Position numbers and translations under genes: made by a program
Source: Flavobacterium saccharophilum
GTDB taxonomy: Bacteria; Bacteroidota; Bacteroidia; Flavobacteriales; Flavobacteriaceae
Assembly (NCBI RefSeq): GCF_900142735.1
Contig: NZ_FRBY01000003.1
Coordinates: 372,001-436,000, forward strand
Length of the DNA: 64,000 bases
Reading direction: 5' to 3'
In this document: positions 17,099 to 26,033 of the stretch, in pieces
How positions within the stretch are numbered: position 1 is the stretch's first letter
Layout: each line of letters starts with the position of its first letter
Notes under the pieces: model-generated
What the model was told of the DNA's origin: nothing
Databases searched by the model: none
The model's input: only the letters and a program-made list of their open reading frames with translations

Positions 17099-18742
17099 TT
17101 ATTTTTTTACTGTTTCTTTTTTAACCAATGCTCTCTTCGCAACATCATAATAATGTTCAATTGTAACGTGATTATCTTTGTCAGGTGTGTTTTCTAACTC
17201 GTAAGCTTTCTTAAAGCCTCTCAGTTTTACTTTGATATTTTCATCAATAGCACGCGTTTCTTTAAACTCACGAATTAAATCTAAAACATCGTGTGCGATA
17301 TATTCCGTATCATGCGCGTTGATGATCACTTTCGAATTTTCAGGAATTTCATTCAATGTTAACTTGATAGCCGCTTTGTTTAAGAAAGAAACTTCCTGAG
17401 CTAAGTCGATATGAATAACATCACCATCCTCGTATTGTTCCTTTTTAAAGCTGTATGCTCTTTTGAGGTTTCCTCTCAATACAAAAATAATACTGATGAT
17501 AATTCCTAATGCAACACCTTTCAATAAATCTGTTGCTACAACAAATACTAAAGTTGCGATAAAAGGTACGAATTGGTATTTTCCTTTTTCCCAGAAATGG
17601 AAGAAAGTTGCCGGCTTAGCTAGTTTGTAACCAACTAGTATTAAAACGGTAGCTAAAGTAGCTAACGGTATTTTATTTAATATTGCCGGAATACTCAAAA
17701 CACTTACTAATAAAAGTACACCGTGAATAATGGCAGACATCTTAGATTTTGCACCTGCATTATTATTTGCAGATGATCTAACTACAACTGATGTCATTGG
17801 TAAACCTCCTAAAAGTGAACTCACAATGTTACCAATTCCCTGAGCTCTTAACTCAACGTTTGTATTGGTATAACGTTTTTGAACGTCCATTCTGTCAGCA
17901 GCTTCAATACATAATAAAGTTTCAATAGAAGCTACAATGGCAATTGTAACAGCTACTACCCAAACCTGCGGATTTGTTACGGCAGCAAAATTTGGTGTAA
18001 TAAGAATTGATTTAAATTCGTCAAAAGATTTTGGAACTGGCAAAGAAACCAAATGTTCTTTTGCAATTGCCAATGAGCTTCCTGTAGAAGTAAAAACTTC
18101 ATTTAAGACTACGCCTGCAATAACCGCGATAAGTGCTCCCGGAACTAGTTTTAGTTTCTTCAAAAAAGGAACTTTTTCCCAGGCAATTAATATTACAAAT
18201 GAAACTAGCGAAATAACTACAGCTCCTAATTGAATGTGATTAATTACATCGAATAAAAAGGAGAATGAATTGCTACCATCATTCTGAATAAAAGCCTGAT
18301 CACCTTCAAAGTCAGCATCATAACCAAAAGCGTGCGGCAATTGTTTCAGAATAATAATAATCCCGATACCCGCAAGCATTCCCTCGATTACATTGGTTGG
18401 AAAATAATTTGAAATACTTCCGGCTTTTAAAAATCCTAATGCTAATTGAATTAATCCAGCAATAAAAACAGACATTAAAAAAACGTCGAAGGCACCCAAA
18501 TCAGTGATAGCGGTAAGAATAATAGCTGTTAGACCAGCTGCCGGACCAGATACACTGATATGTGACTGGCTTAAAAAGCCTACCACAATACCACCAACAA
18601 CACCTGCGATAATTCCAGAAAATAACGGCGCTCCAGAAGCCATTGCAATACCTAAACACAATGGAAGAGCCACCAAGAAAACCACCAAACCTGAAGCAAA
18701 ATCAGATTTAAGGTTGGCAAAAAGATTAATTTTTTTTGACAT
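17099..18742 (-). CDS. SulP family anion transporter with STAS domain, probably bicarbonate
   Basis: 547 residues with about 10-12 hydrophobic segments. SulP signatures are present (GLVVFLVALPLCLGIAMASG, SHISVSGPAAGLTAI, CIEAADRMDVQKRYTNTN). The shortened C-terminal STAS domain (about 430-530) contains DVIHIDLAQEVSFLNKAAI. SulP proteins carry sulfate, bicarbonate or other anions with Na+ or H+. The adjacent carbonic anhydrase argues for bicarbonate, as in BicA-like systems. A small exported protein (18822-19106) precedes it on the same strand, 79 bp upstream. Substrate is inference; family is certain. Confidence 0.92.
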   Translation of the reverse strand: MSKKINLFANLKSDFASGLVVFLVALPLCLGIAMASGAPLFSGIIAGVVGGIVVGFLSQSHISVSGPAAGLTAIILTAITDLGAFDVFLMSVFIAGLIQLALGFLKAGSISNYFPTNVIEGMLAGIGIIIILKQLPHAFGYDADFEGDQAFIQNDGSNSFSFLFDVINHIQLGAVVISLVSFVILIAWEKVPFLKKLKLVPGALIAVIAGVVLNEVFTSTGSSLAIAKEHLVSLPVPKSFDEFKSILITPNFAAVTNPQVWVVAVTIAIVASIETLLCIEAADRMDVQKRYTNTNVELRAQGIGNIVSSLLGGLPMTSVVVRSSANNNAGAKSKMSAIIHGVLLLVSVLSIPAILNKIPLATLATVLILVGYKLAKPATFFHFWEKGKYQFVPFIATLVFVVATDLLKGVALGIIISIIFVLRGNLKRAYSFKKEQYEDGDVIHIDLAQEVSFLNKAAIKLTLNEIPENSKVIINAHDTEYIAHDVLDLIREFKETRAIDENIKVKLRGFKKAYELENTPDKDNHVTIEHYYDVAKRALVKKETVKK

Positions 18743-18821
18743 AATACAATACTAAAAATTGATACATTAAAGATCTACTGCGTTTACTATAAATACAGTT
18801 AGTTTAAAATAATCGGAAGTA

Positions 18822-19106
18822 TTATACTAAATTGGGTGGTGGAGCAAATATGCTCGGCGAAATATTGTCTAATTTTACAATATTTTCAGACACGATGGTC
18901 TTTTTTTCAATATAAGCAGGCATTACAACTTCGTGGTGAAGTATTGCCGGATAAACCGCAGCCTTAAGTTCTTTGTGTGAGTGCTCCTCTTCAGAAAAAC
19001 TGAAGAATATAGACGTATCATTACTTTTCTTCATCAACGTCACAACAGTAGGCGTTGCCAGGAAAGCAATAAATATGAATAATAATATGCGAGCGAGTAA
19101 TTTCAT
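18822..19106 (-). CDS. Small membrane-anchored or exported protein, unknown
   Basis: About 94 residues from the ATG complement at 19104-19106 (MKLLARILLFIFIAFLATPTVV), chosen because the signal/anchor segment starts there. An alternative start at 19130 adds 8 residues. The mature part has a His/Glu-rich stretch (SFSEEEHSHKELKAAV) and ends with a proline-rich tail (APPPNLV). No family recognised. It is the first gene of a minus-strand row with the SulP transporter and carbonic anhydrase, so it may belong to the same function. Confidence 0.65.
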   Translation of the reverse strand: MKLLARILLFIFIAFLATPTVVTLMKKSNDTSIFFSFSEEEHSHKELKAAVYPAILHHEVVMPAYIEKKTIVSENIVKLDNISPSIFAPPPNLV

Positions 19107-19180
19107 TGTCGCAAAAATAGTGTTAAACAAATAAAATCAAAGCTTGAAGCAAAAATTTTTATAGAAATTTAACATTCATA

Positions 19181-19220
19181 AAAAAAGCAGCATCATCTAT
19201 AGAGACAATACTGCTTTTTA
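19181..19220 (-). terminator. Terminator of dps
   Basis: On the minus strand AAAAAGCAG pairs with CTGCTTTTTT over a 20-nt loop, followed by a T-run. It starts 20 bp after the dps stop. Confidence 0.75.
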
Positions 19221-19240
19221 ATTTATTTATAAACAACGAA

Positions 19241-19720
19241 TTACAACTCTTCTTCAAGCCATGCATTCATCATCCAAATCGTTTTTTCCTGCTCCGCAAT
19301 GAAGTCACTCATCATAGAATTTGTTCCTTCATCATTGATTTCAGCGGATTGATTTAAGATTTCTCTTTCAATTTTTAGCAGATCTGATAAAGAATGTACG
19401 ATCAGGTGAACTGCTTTTTCATCGTTTGAAATATTTTTTCCAACCGTCAATTTGTTGTTTTTTATGTAGTCTTCAAAAGTATGAAAAGGAGTTCCACCAA
19501 TTGTCAAAACTCTTTCCGCTATCATATCAATTTTCAATTGAGAATCAGTATATAACTCTTCAAATTTTACATGTAAATCAAAGAAACGTTTTCCTCTAAT
19601 ATTCCAATGTATTCCTCTTAAGTTTTGGTAGTAAACCTGAAAATTAGACAACAAGACATTCAATTCTTTCACTAATAATTCTGACTCTTTTACAGGCAAT
19701 CCTAAAATATTCGTTTTCAT
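19241..19720 (-). CDS. dps: Dps-family ferritin-like DNA protection protein
   Basis: 159 residues, the usual Dps size. The ferroxidase ligands of Dps are visible: H38 in GIHWNIRG and the FFDLHVKFEELY helix (residues 46-57). A four-helix bundle follows, with the last helix FIAEQEKTIWMMNAWLEEEL. Dps dodecamers oxidise Fe(II) with peroxide and shield DNA. The gene is divergent from oxyR with a 108-bp spacer. A CAAATTTA word (19749-19756), which reads TAAATTTG on the minus strand, is a good -7 box for it. Confidence 0.93.
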   Translation of the reverse strand: MKTNILGLPVKESELLVKELNVLLSNFQVYYQNLRGIHWNIRGKRFFDLHVKFEELYTDSQLKIDMIAERVLTIGGTPFHTFEDYIKNNKLTVGKNISNDEKAVHLIVHSLSDLLKIEREILNQSAEINDEGTNSMMSDFIAEQEKTIWMMNAWLEEEL

Positions 19721-19828
19721 GTTTTTATTATTTTACAGTAAGTTACTACAAATTTAAGGGAACATCTTAAAAAAAGTTATAAAAAAAAATTATATTTTCT
19801 TATTTTTGCATCACAAAATACTATCAAA

Positions 19829-20770
19829 ATGACGATAACTCAATTACAATATGTGTTAGCAGTTGCCGAACACAAAAACTTTACTCTTGCTGCGGAAAAA
19901 TGTTTTGTGACTCAGCCCACTTTAAGCATGCAGATTCAGAAGATTGAAGAAGAACTTAATATTTTAATTTTCGACAGAAGTAAAAAACCAATTCAACTTA
20001 CAGACATTGGCCAGAAAATTGTTAATCAGGCTAAAAACATTGTAAACGAGGCAGATAGAATCAAAGATATTGTAGAACAGCAAAAAGGTTTTATTGGGGG
20101 AGAATTTCGTTTGGGAATTATTCCGACGATTATGCCGACGCTTTTACCAATGTTCCTTAACAATTTTATTAAAAAATATCCAAAAGTAAAACTCTTAATC
20201 GAAGAGCTTAATACTGATGAGATTATTGTAAAATTAAAAAATGGTCATTTGGATGCTGCAATTGCCGCTACTCCACTTGAAGATGAAAAGATAAAAGAGA
20301 TTGTGTTGTACTTTGAGCCGTTTGTCGCTTATATACCAGAACATCACGCTAATTTCCAGAAAGAAGAAATTGAGGTTTCTGATTTAAATATTAATGAAAT
20401 TTTACTTTTGCAGGACGGGCATTGCTTTAGAGATGGTATTTTGAATTTATGCAAAAACGGAACCGATGTCGAACAAAACAATTTTCAGATTCAAAGCGGA
20501 AGTTTTGAAACGCTGATAAAATTGGCCGACGAAGGCTTGGGCACAACGTTACTACCGTACTTGCACACCATGGATTTAAAGGATTCCGATAAACTGAAAC
20601 TACGTAATTTTAAGGAACCAAAGCCTGCTCGTGAGGTAAGTTTAATTTACCCGAAGAGCGAATTAAAAATGCAAATCATTGACGCGCTTCGATCAACCAT
20701 TGCCGGAGTTGTAAAAGGAGCAATAGTTTTTCAGAATGTTCAAATCATTAGTCCGCTACAAAAGAAATAA
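19829..20770 (+). CDS. oxyR: OxyR, LysR-type peroxide sensor
   Basis: 313 residues. The N-terminal LysR winged helix is clear (TITQLQYVLAVAEHKNFTLA, then CFVTQPTLSMQIQKIEEEL), followed by the effector domain. The two redox cysteines are present as HCFRDGILNLC, at positions 199 and 208, the same numbering as in E. coli OxyR. This makes a peroxide sensor rather than a generic LysR protein. Its divergent partner is dps, a classical OxyR target. A TATTTTTG -7 box lies at 19801-19808. A strong terminator follows at 20774. Confidence 0.93.
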   Translation: MTITQLQYVLAVAEHKNFTLAAEKCFVTQPTLSMQIQKIEEELNILIFDRSKKPIQLTDIGQKIVNQAKNIVNEADRIKDIVEQQKGFIGGEFRLGIIPTIMPTLLPMFLNNFIKKYPKVKLLIEELNTDEIIVKLKNGHLDAAIAATPLEDEKIKEIVLYFEPFVAYIPEHHANFQKEEIEVSDLNINEILLLQDGHCFRDGILNLCKNGTDVEQNNFQIQSGSFETLIKLADEGLGTTLLPYLHTMDLKDSDKLKLRNFKEPKPAREVSLIYPKSELKMQIIDALRSTIAGVVKGAIVFQNVQIISPLQKK

Positions 20771-20773
20771 AAA

Positions 20774-20812
20774 TAAAAAAGGAGCCAATTTGGCTCCTTT
20801 TTCTTTATACTT
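20774..20812. terminator. Terminator between oxyR and the small convergent gene
   Basis: AAAAAGGAGCCA and TGGCTCCTTTTT form the stem with a tiny loop, with A-run and T-run on both sides. It overlaps the stop of the minus-strand gene at 20805. Confidence 0.85.
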
Positions 20813-21002
20813 TAATTAGTAGTAGACTTTGTTTTAATTCTGGTTTTTCAATAATAAAATTCAATAACCATTCTTGCAATTGTTCCATCTCATACGGTAA
20901 CAGTGTTTTGATAGCTTTTTCCAGCTCTTTGCAGAAAAGTATCGGATCGAAACTAACTCTCTCAAGTATTGATTTCGTGTAATCAAACATCATTTTTGAC
21001 AT
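20805..21002 (-). CDS. Small helical protein, unknown function
   Basis: 65 residues: MSKMMFDYTKSILERVSFD, then LFCKELEKAIKTLLPYEMEQ and LQEWLLNFI. Soluble, amphipathic helices, no signal peptide. Two more possible starts lie at residues 4 and 5. From memory, similar short proteins starting MFDYTK(T/S)ILEKVSFD occur in many Bacteroidota next to various genes, which supports it being real. No function known. Confidence 0.65.
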   Translation of the reverse strand: MSKMMFDYTKSILERVSFDPILFCKELEKAIKTLLPYEMEQLQEWLLNFIIEKPELKQSLLLIKV

Positions 21003-21169
21003 AATAAAATAAGATTTTTGGGGGTTATCTATATTTCTAAACTCGCACCAAATTTAAACAAATAACACATACAAAGCTTCATTTTAACTATTTTTTTTTA
21101 AAAACTTTAGCAACGAAACCGTTTTCTTAGTACAGATAAATCAATATAGAACCATTATAAATAACTAAT

Positions 21170-21835
21170 TTAAACCTTTTTAAAGGCCCGAAACATTTCA
21201 CGTTTACCTGGAGGACCAGCTAATTTTTCGACAGTAAAACCTACTTCAATCATACTTCTTTTAACAACTCCACGGGCGGCATATGTTACTAAAACGCCGT
21301 TTGATTTTAAACTATTGTACATTTTTTGAAAAATTTCGGTGCTCCACAACTCAGGTTGTACACGATATCCGAAGGCATCAAAGTAAATCAAATCAAAAGT
21401 TTCAAAATCGTCGATTTCATCAAAAAATTGTTTCCTTTTGGTTAACGAGAACTGATCGCAAATTTCCACTTTATTATCCCATTCACATTTATGCATTTTT
21501 TCAAAAATGTTATGAAATTCCAATGCCTCCAGCTCTTCCACATAATTCATCGCTAAAACTTCCCCGGCATTTACAGGATAGGCCTCTACCCCAACATAAT
21601 CAATCTTCTGATTTTTTTTAACTGATTCTAAAAAAGTAATAAAAGCATTCAACCCAGTTCCAAAACCAATTTCAAGAATACTAACCGGACCTTTTTCGAA
21701 TAATGAAAGTCCGTTTTTTATAAATACATGTTTAGCTTCCTGAATGGCACCGTGCTTGGAATGATAACACTCATTCCATTCTTTCAAATGAATTGTTGTT
21801 GAACCATCTAGCGTTTTAATTATTTCTCTTTCCAC
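21170..21835 (-). CDS. mnmD: tRNA 5-methylaminomethyl-2-thiouridine methyltransferase, MnmD type
   Basis: 221 residues forming the SAM-dependent methyltransferase domain without the FAD-oxidoreductase half of the fused E. coli MnmC. The SAM motif is LEIGFGTGLNAFITFLE. DLIYFDAFGYRVQPELWS is the MnmD-specific catalytic segment, and the C-terminus is VEKLAGPPGKREMFRA. It methylates nm5s2U34 to mnm5s2U34 in the wobble position of some tRNAs. Divergent from ilvE, an arrangement common in flavobacteria. Confidence 0.9.
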   Translation of the reverse strand: MEREIIKTLDGSTTIHLKEWNECYHSKHGAIQEAKHVFIKNGLSLFEKGPVSILEIGFGTGLNAFITFLESVKKNQKIDYVGVEAYPVNAGEVLAMNYVEELEALEFHNIFEKMHKCEWDNKVEICDQFSLTKRKQFFDEIDDFETFDLIYFDAFGYRVQPELWSTEIFQKMYNSLKSNGVLVTYAARGVVKRSMIEVGFTVEKLAGPPGKREMFRAFKKV

Positions 21836-22143
21836 CTTTTTAGATATTTACAATCTGATTTTATTGTGTTTCAGACCATTTTACTAGTCAAATTTAGTCA
21901 AAACAAATGCGTAAAGCCTTAAAAAACGATACTTTTTTCATAAATTCTTTATAAAAGTCAGTCATTTTTTTAGGTTTATTATAAGATAAATAAATCTCAG
22001 TTAAAGGCCGTAATTAATACAGTTTTAGCAAGTAATTTATATATTTTTACTTAATTTTGCATTTAATAAAACCTATTTTACACCAAATCATCACGTTAGG
22101 AGCCTTTCTCTGGAGATGAAAATTACATAAAACATATATTATT
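21836..22143. promoter_or_regulatory. Divergent promoter region mnmD / ilvE
   Basis: 308 bp without a gene. TAATTTTG at 22052-22059 fits the -7 box for ilvE, leaving a leader of about 75 nt that contains TTAGGAGCCTTTCTCTGGAG. I see no attenuator-style leader peptide or T-box. Nothing else is evident. Confidence 0.5.
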
Positions 22144-23214
22144 ATGAGTACAACTCAAACAAGCAAAATTGAAATCAGAAAAGCTACGTCGTCAAAAATA
22201 AGCGCGGTAGACTTTGAAAACTTAAGCTTTGGTGCTGTTTTCACAGACCATTTATTCGAATGTGATTTTAAAAATGGAGAATGGCAAAATCCTGTCATTA
22301 AGCCGTACGCTCCTATTTTAATGGACCCTTCTTCAAAAGTCTTTCATTACGGTCAGGCTATTTTTGAAGGAATGAAAGCTTATAAAGATGAAAATAATGA
22401 TGTTTGGTTGTTCAGACCTGATGAAAACTACAAACGTTTCAATAATTCTGCTGTACGTATGGCAATGCCAGAAGTTCCGGAAGCTATTTTTATGGATGGT
22501 TTAAATGAATTATTAAAAATCGATCAGGAATGGATTCAAAGAGGAAACGGAGCAAGTATGTACATCCGTCCTTTTATGATTGCTACAGGACCTGGAGTTA
22601 TTGCAAATCCGTCTGACGAATATAAATTCATGATTTTACTTTCTCCTGCAAAATCATATTATGGAGGTGAAGTGAAAGTAATTATTGCTGAACACTATAG
22701 TAGAGCTGCAAATGGTGGAATTGGAGCTGCAAAAGCGGCTGGAAATTATGCTGCACAGTTTTACCCAACTAATTTGGCTAACAAAGATGGTTTCCAACAG
22801 GTAATCTGGACCGATGATGCAACACATACTAAATTAGAAGAAGCGGGAACAATGAACGTTTTCTTCAGAATTAACGATACCTTAATGACTGCTCCAACAA
22901 GCGAAAGAATTTTAGATGGTATTACCAGAAAAAGTTTGATTGCTATGGCTGAAAAAGAAGGATTAAATGTAGAAGTTCGTCCAGTTCTTGTATCAGAATT
23001 AGTAGAAGCTGCTAAAAACGGATCTTTAAAAGAAATTTTTGGAGCCGGAACTGCTGCCGTAATTAGCGTAATCAAAGGATTCTCTTATCAGGATGTTTAC
23101 TATGAAATGACTCCAATTGAAAATTCTTATGCTTCTCTTTTAAAAGAAAAACTAACAAGTCTTCAAAACAAGCTTTCTGAAGATACTTTTGGCTGGACTG
23201 TTAAAGTTCAGTAA
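22144..23214 (+). CDS. ilvE: Branched-chain amino acid aminotransferase
   Basis: 356 residues, a fold-type IV PLP enzyme of the longer (~355) BCAT class. Visible motifs are FHYGQAIFEGMKAYK, YIRPFMIATGPGV, the PLP-lysine region IGAAKAAGNYAAQFYPTN, and EEAGTMNVFFRI. It transfers the amino group between glutamate and the 2-keto acids of Val, Leu and Ile. Monocistronic, with a -7 box at 22052 and a good terminator at 23235. One chance copy of the word TACAGGAC lies inside the gene (22584). Confidence 0.95.
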   Translation: MSTTQTSKIEIRKATSSKISAVDFENLSFGAVFTDHLFECDFKNGEWQNPVIKPYAPILMDPSSKVFHYGQAIFEGMKAYKDENNDVWLFRPDENYKRFNNSAVRMAMPEVPEAIFMDGLNELLKIDQEWIQRGNGASMYIRPFMIATGPGVIANPSDEYKFMILLSPAKSYYGGEVKVIIAEHYSRAANGGIGAAKAAGNYAAQFYPTNLANKDGFQQVIWTDDATHTKLEEAGTMNVFFRINDTLMTAPTSERILDGITRKSLIAMAEKEGLNVEVRPVLVSELVEAAKNGSLKEIFGAGTAAVISVIKGFSYQDVYYEMTPIENSYASLLKEKLTSLQNKLSEDTFGWTVKVQ

Positions 23215-23234
23215 TTAAAAAGGATATTAAATAC

Positions 23235-23272
23235 AAAAACCCGACAGCTTTAGTTGTCGGGTTTTATTTTTT
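23235..23272 (+). terminator. Terminator of ilvE
   Basis: AAAACCCGACA and TGTCGGGTTTT pair over an 8-nt loop, followed by ATTTTTT. Confidence 0.9.
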
Positions 23273-23359
23273 CACAAAAATAACACAAAGCTTTCCGAAC
23301 TTTGTGTTTGTAAAGGAACTCAAGAAAAAAAACCTAGCGTTCTTTGCGGTTAATCTTCG

Positions 23360-23740
23360 TTATAAAAGTTTCGAAAAATCAGGTTTAAAATAATTTGGCC
23401 CTTTCATTACTTTTCCGTCTTCACGATAAATTGGCTGACCATCTTCACCTAATTTACTCATATTACTACGCTGAATTTCATCAAAAACAGCTTCAATTTT
23501 ATCCTGCAAACCATGTTCAATAATGGTTCCGCACAAAATATACATCATATCGCCAAGGGCATCGGCAATTTCTACCAAATCATTATTTTGCACTGCATCA
23601 AGATACTCTTCATTTTCTTCTTTCATTAAATTATAACGAAGATATTTTTTGGTTTCGCCCACATCTGCAATCGGAGTTTCGCTGTGTCCTATTTTAAAAG
23701 CAGCGTGAAATTCCTTTACTGCGTCTATTTGTTTTTTCAT
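23360..23740 (-). CDS. MazG-like / phosphoribosyl-ATP pyrophosphohydrolase-like protein
   Basis: 126 residues from the ATG complement at 23738-23740 (MKKQIDAVKEFHAAFKIG). A start at 23779 adds 13 residues that do not fit the family. The all-alpha NTP-PPase motif reads KEENEEYLDAVQNNDLVEIADALGD, split here as EExxEY...EIADALGD, with the acidic Mg ligands in place. Such proteins hydrolyse nucleoside triphosphates to monophosphates plus PPi, as house-cleaning enzymes. The C-terminal YREDGKVMKGPNYFKPD is typical of the Bacteroidota subfamily. Specific substrate unknown. Confidence 0.85.
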   Translation of the reverse strand: MKKQIDAVKEFHAAFKIGHSETPIADVGETKKYLRYNLMKEENEEYLDAVQNNDLVEIADALGDMMYILCGTIIEHGLQDKIEAVFDEIQRSNMSKLGEDGQPIYREDGKVMKGPNYFKPDFSKLL

Positions 23741-23832
23741 ATGTAGATAAATTTGTTTTTTAATGAAATGAAAAGCCAAATTAGCAACTATTCATATACA
23801 ATTCTCTAAATTTGTCAAAAATTATTTAAACT

Positions 23833-24021
23833 ATGTTTAGTCAGGGACAATTAATATTCGCAGTATGTTTTTTCATCGCCTTTGTAATCGTAATGATATT
23901 TGCTTATCGAAAAGATCTTGCATTACACAAGATTTTTTACAAAGGAAATTACAAAGTCTTAATCGTTTTTCTACTTTTTATTGCGATACTATTTGTTATC
24001 AAATTCTTTTTTAAAAGGTAA
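23833..24021 (+). CDS. Small two-helix membrane protein, unknown
   Basis: 62 residues with two transmembrane helices (QLIFAVCFFIAFVIVMIFAY and VLIVFLLFIAILFVIKFFF) joined by a basic loop (RKDLALHKIFYKGNYK), ending FFKR. Divergent from the MazG-like gene. No function is known to me. The regular topology and positive-inside loop make a real gene likely. Confidence 0.65.
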   Translation: MFSQGQLIFAVCFFIAFVIVMIFAYRKDLALHKIFYKGNYKVLIVFLLFIAILFVIKFFFKR

Positions 24022-24217
24022 TTCAGTAATTATTTCTATATTTAAAAATATAAAATAAATGCCGAAGTTTCGCAATTAAACTTCACCAAAATCGTTCTGC
24101 TTAAAGTTAATTTTAACTAGAAACAACAATTTAAAAAGTATACTTTTATTTTTTTTCTGCTATAGTGCGACTAGTAATAAAATTTATAACTTTACGACAC
24201 CAAACAACCTACCACCA

Positions 24218-25357
24218 ATGAAGATTTTAAAATATTTATTTCTTTTATCGTTATTAAGCTTAGTTGCGCTAACCGTTTTTGTTGCTACACAAAAAGGGAT
24301 TTTTTCTGTAGAAAGAAGCAAAGTCATCAACTCTCCCCGCGCGACTGTTTATAACTACGTAAACGATTTTAGAAATTACGAAGATTTTGAATCCTGGTCA
24401 GTAGAAGATCCTACAATGAGAATGACTTTTCCTAACAAAACAGCTGGTAATGGGGCTTCGTTTTACTGGGAAGGTTCTGATGGAAAAGGAAATGCGATAA
24501 CTCTTAAAACAAAAGAAGGAGAAAGTATTCAGCAAAAAATGAATTTTGACGGTACAGCAGCAGATATCAACTGGACATTTAAAGATACTTTGGCAGGTAA
24601 AACAAAAGTAACCTGGAAAGCCAAAGGAACTATGAGTTTCTTATTTAAAATTTACACTGCCTTAAATGGTGGTTCAGATAACATCATTGGAACCATTTCT
24701 GAAAAAAGTCTGGCAAACATCGATAAAAATCTGGATTATGAAACCAGAACTTATGCTATAAAAGTTAATGGAGTAGTTAAAAAAATCGAGACACCTTACA
24801 TCAAACAGACTTTCACAAGTGAAATTCTGAAGGTAAACAAAAATGCCCGAATCGTAATTCCGAAACTGATCGAATTCAGCGAAACAAATGGTTTAGCTAC
24901 TAACGGAAAACCTTTTATCATTTATCATACTTATGACACGGCAAGTGGATTGGCAAAAATCTCAATATGTTTACCTATAAACAAAGAGATCTCAACAAGC
25001 GCAGGAAGCGATATTACGGCAGGAACGCTAAATGGATTTGAAGCTGTAAAAACAACTCTAAAAGGAGATTATACCCACATAAATGAAGCAATTGCCAAAA
25101 CAACTGCTTTTATCAATAATGAAAAAATTGTTCCGGATTTAAGCTGGTCACACCTTGAGATCTTAACTATTAGCAAATTGGACACAAAAAGCCCATCAAA
25201 ACTAATGACAGAAATCTATTTCCCAACAAAACCTAAAGTAATTCCGGTTGCAAAAGTTCCTGTTTATCAGCCTCAGACAGAAACACAAACTGCAAAACCA
25301 GCAACTCCTGCTCCGGCTGCACCAAAAACAGCTGAAGAAGAAGATTCAGAATTCTAA
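24218..25357 (+). CDS. SRPBCC (START-like) plus GyrI-like domain membrane-anchored protein
   Basis: 379 residues: an N-terminal membrane anchor (FLLSLLSLVALTVFVATQKG), a SRPBCC/polyketide-cyclase-like domain (about 30-170, with VINSPRATVYNYVNDFRNY), then a GyrI/effector-binding-like half (about 190-345, with YIKQTFTSEILKVN and TLNGFEAVKTTLKGDYTHIN). A Pro/Ala-rich tail ends the protein. Both domains bind small hydrophobic ligands in other proteins; no ligand can be named here. It precedes the ECF sigma gene by 100 bp in the same direction, but they need not be cotranscribed. Confidence 0.75.
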   Translation: MKILKYLFLLSLLSLVALTVFVATQKGIFSVERSKVINSPRATVYNYVNDFRNYEDFESWSVEDPTMRMTFPNKTAGNGASFYWEGSDGKGNAITLKTKEGESIQQKMNFDGTAADINWTFKDTLAGKTKVTWKAKGTMSFLFKIYTALNGGSDNIIGTISEKSLANIDKNLDYETRTYAIKVNGVVKKIETPYIKQTFTSEILKVNKNARIVIPKLIEFSETNGLATNGKPFIIYHTYDTASGLAKISICLPINKEISTSAGSDITAGTLNGFEAVKTTLKGDYTHINEAIAKTTAFINNEKIVPDLSWSHLEILTISKLDTKSPSKLMTEIYFPTKPKVIPVAKVPVYQPQTETQTAKPATPAPAAPKTAEEEDSEF

Positions 25358-25457
25358 AAAAAATAAAGGTATTAAACCTTTTGCCAAAAATTCATTCTAA
25401 TTATTATAAGGTTAAAATTCCTAACTTTATATGTTGTAACAAGATAAAGGTTAAAGC

Positions 25458-26000
25458 TTGACAAACGAGAAGGAATTTATAGCACAATTATTAGATCCTA
25501 AAACGCAAAATATTGCGTTTCAAAAACTCTTGTCAGATTATCAAAAACCCTTGTACAATCATATTCGAAACATTGTTTTGAATCATGATGACACTGATGA
25601 TGTTTTACAAAATACTTTTGTAAAAGTGTTTCAGTACCTAAAAAGCTTCAAGGGAGAAAGTAAACTTTTTTCCTGGATATATCGCATTGCAACAAATGAA
25701 GCCTTGACTTTCTTAAACCAAAAAGCAAAGCTAAACGGAATAACATCTGAAGCTTTACAGAATAAAGCCATAGACAATTTAAAAGCTGATACTTATTTTG
25801 ACGGAGATGAAATTCAGATTAAACTCCAAAAAGCAATTGTTACCTTACCAGAAAAACAACAATTAGTCTTTAAAATGAAGTATTTTGAAGAATTAAAATA
25901 CGAAGAGATTGCAGAAATTTTAGGAACGTCAGTGGGTGCATTGAAAGCTTCTTATCATCATGCAGTAAAAAAAATTGAATTATATGTTACGTCAAATTAA
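25458..26000 (+). CDS. ECF-type RNA polymerase sigma factor
   Basis: 180 residues read from a TTG start (TTGACAAACGAGAAG); no ATG in frame fits the family start. Region 2 shows HIRNIVLNHDDTDDVLQNTF and KVFQYLKSFKGESKLFSWIY. Region 4 shows LPEKQQLVFKMKYFEELKYE and EIAEILGTSVGALKASYHHA. It is followed by a short protein with one membrane helix (26034) and a Spy-like exported protein (26468), so it may drive an envelope-stress regulon with the second protein as anti-sigma factor. Targets unknown. Confidence 0.9.
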   Translation: MTNEKEFIAQLLDPKTQNIAFQKLLSDYQKPLYNHIRNIVLNHDDTDDVLQNTFVKVFQYLKSFKGESKLFSWIYRIATNEALTFLNQKAKLNGITSEALQNKAIDNLKADTYFDGDEIQIKLQKAIVTLPEKQQLVFKMKYFEELKYEEIAEILGTSVGALKASYHHAVKKIELYVTSN

Positions 26001-26033
26001 ACCTTTTGTAACTAAACCTATCTTATAGACATT

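Noticed and set aside
21283..21621. 112-codon plus-strand frame
   Set aside because: Antisense of mnmD, whose SAM motif is clear.
22584..22591. TACAGGAC copy inside ilvE
   Set aside because: Within a conserved coding stretch (ATGPGV) and far from a promoter; treated as a chance match and as a measure of background.
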